Below, one piece after another: positions 63,852-64,000 of a DNA stretch of 64,000 nucleotides. Origin of the DNA: Lysobacterales bacterium. GTDB lineage: Bacteria > Pseudomonadota > Gammaproteobacteria > Xanthomonadales > Rhodanobacteraceae. How positions within the stretch are numbered: position 1 is the first letter of the stretch; each line of letters opens with the position of its first letter. Position numbers and translations under genes: made by a program. The notes beneath the pieces were generated by a model. The model made no database searches. It was not told where the DNA came from and was given only the letters and a program-made list of their open reading frames with translations. The stretch covers positions 114,408 to 178,407 of the forward strand of contig JAFKNA010000009.1 of the NCBI GenBank assembly GCA_017305135.1. Reading direction: 5' to 3'.

Positions 63852-63873
63852 GGTCGCCCACAGGGTGGGCTCC
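63852..63873 (-). repeat. REP unit interrupted by the second IS copy
   Basis: GGTCGCCCACAGG, GTGGGCTCC is a reverse-orientation REP that stops exactly where the IS begins. Its last 11 bases, read in reverse, are GGAGCCCACCC, equivalent to the duplicated target GGAGCGCACCC of the first copy. Confidence 0.75.
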
Positions 63874-64000
63874 CATATGCGCTAACCTAATTTCGCAAGA
63901 ATCGGCGCCGCCTCGTGTAACCATGGACGCCGTTGGCGCGGTGAGTTCGCCAACCTGGGGCCGAGTTGGGGTGCGGCGCGCAGGAACCGGGAAGGGAGGA
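63874..64000 (-). mobile_element. End of a second, diverged IS4-family element (runs off the right edge)
   Basis: CATATGCGCTAACCTAA matches the inverted-repeat end of the IS at 27717-29069. The following 110 bases align with the reverse complement of that element's right end (29069 downwards), with roughly three quarters to four fifths of bases identical by eye and few gaps; for example GAGTTCGC, CCGAGTTGGGG and CGCGCAGGAAC are shared. Its transposase should lie on the minus strand beyond the window. Confidence 0.82.

Overview
The window is GC-rich, densely coded chromosomal DNA. It carries mrcB, relA, hrpA, miaB, phoH, ybeY, corC, tamA/tamB, pilB/pilC/pilD, rluD, pgeF and bamD. Gene content and order, the many REP-type intergenic palindromes, and the TIGR02999-like sigma factor beside a TPR kinase point to a gammaproteobacterium of the Xanthomonadales (Lysobacterales), probably Rhodanobacteraceae or Xanthomonadaceae. 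That placement is inferred from translated sequence only; I found no rRNA or tRNA gene.

Layout. 1-5.1 kb: start of mrcB (PBP1B), divergent from a 1479-residue multi-domain glycosyltransferase. 5.1-12.9 kb: an NRDE protein, a membrane Ser/Thr kinase, a synthetase-only type RelA, and two secreted proteins of unknown function. 13-17.3 kb: hrpA, carrying an in-frame palindromic repeat insert, with debris of its 3' end beyond its stop. 17.4-19.1 kb: a frameshifted dps gene and a ThrE-like exporter. 19.2-22.8 kb: a four-gene Mla/MCE lipid-transport operon. 22.9-25.8 kb: mgtE and miaB. 25.8-35.2 kb: an accessory stretch that separates miaB from phoH-ybeY-corC. It holds a methyltransferase, a META/DUF4377 lipoprotein, an IS4-family element, a 1505-residue beta-helix surface protein and an AraC-type regulator. 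35.2-42.3 kb: phoH-ybeY, corC, a DUF4105 protein, a delta-60-repeat secreted protein and corA. 42.4-46.2 kb: an ECF sigma factor overlapping a Ser/Thr kinase, then a tiny DUF3096 membrane protein. 46.3-51.9 kb: tamA-tamB. 52-56.7 kb: pilB-pilC, a REP-associated tyrosine transposase (RAYT), then pilD. 56.7-59.7 kb: rluD-pgeF divergent from bamD. 59.7-60.4 kb: a graveyard of REPs, an IS256 fragment and a group II intron reverse-transcriptase fragment. 60.4-63.5 kb: a large TonB-dependent receptor with a clear terminator. 63.8-64.0 kb: another REP pair and the end of a second, diverged copy of the IS4-family element.

The most notable theme is a small repeat ecology. REP palindromes built on GTAGGAGCGC / GGGCGCGACC are scattered between genes. 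A RAYT sits among three of them. Both IS4-family copies have inserted at the same base of the REP, next to GGAGC(G/C)CACCC; the complete copy has an 11-bp target duplication. A separate heptamer repeat family (GATTCCC / GATTGGT) has entered coding sequence, inside hrpA and across the start and signal-peptide region of the DUF4105 gene.

Functionally, much of the window is envelope biogenesis: peptidoglycan (mrcB), polysaccharide transfer, phospholipid trafficking, outer-membrane insertion (tamAB, bamD), type IV pilus assembly, divalent-metal uptake (mgtE, corA, corC) and nutrient import. It also holds stringent response (relA) and RNA modification or ribosome maintenance genes (miaB, rluD, ybeY, hrpA).
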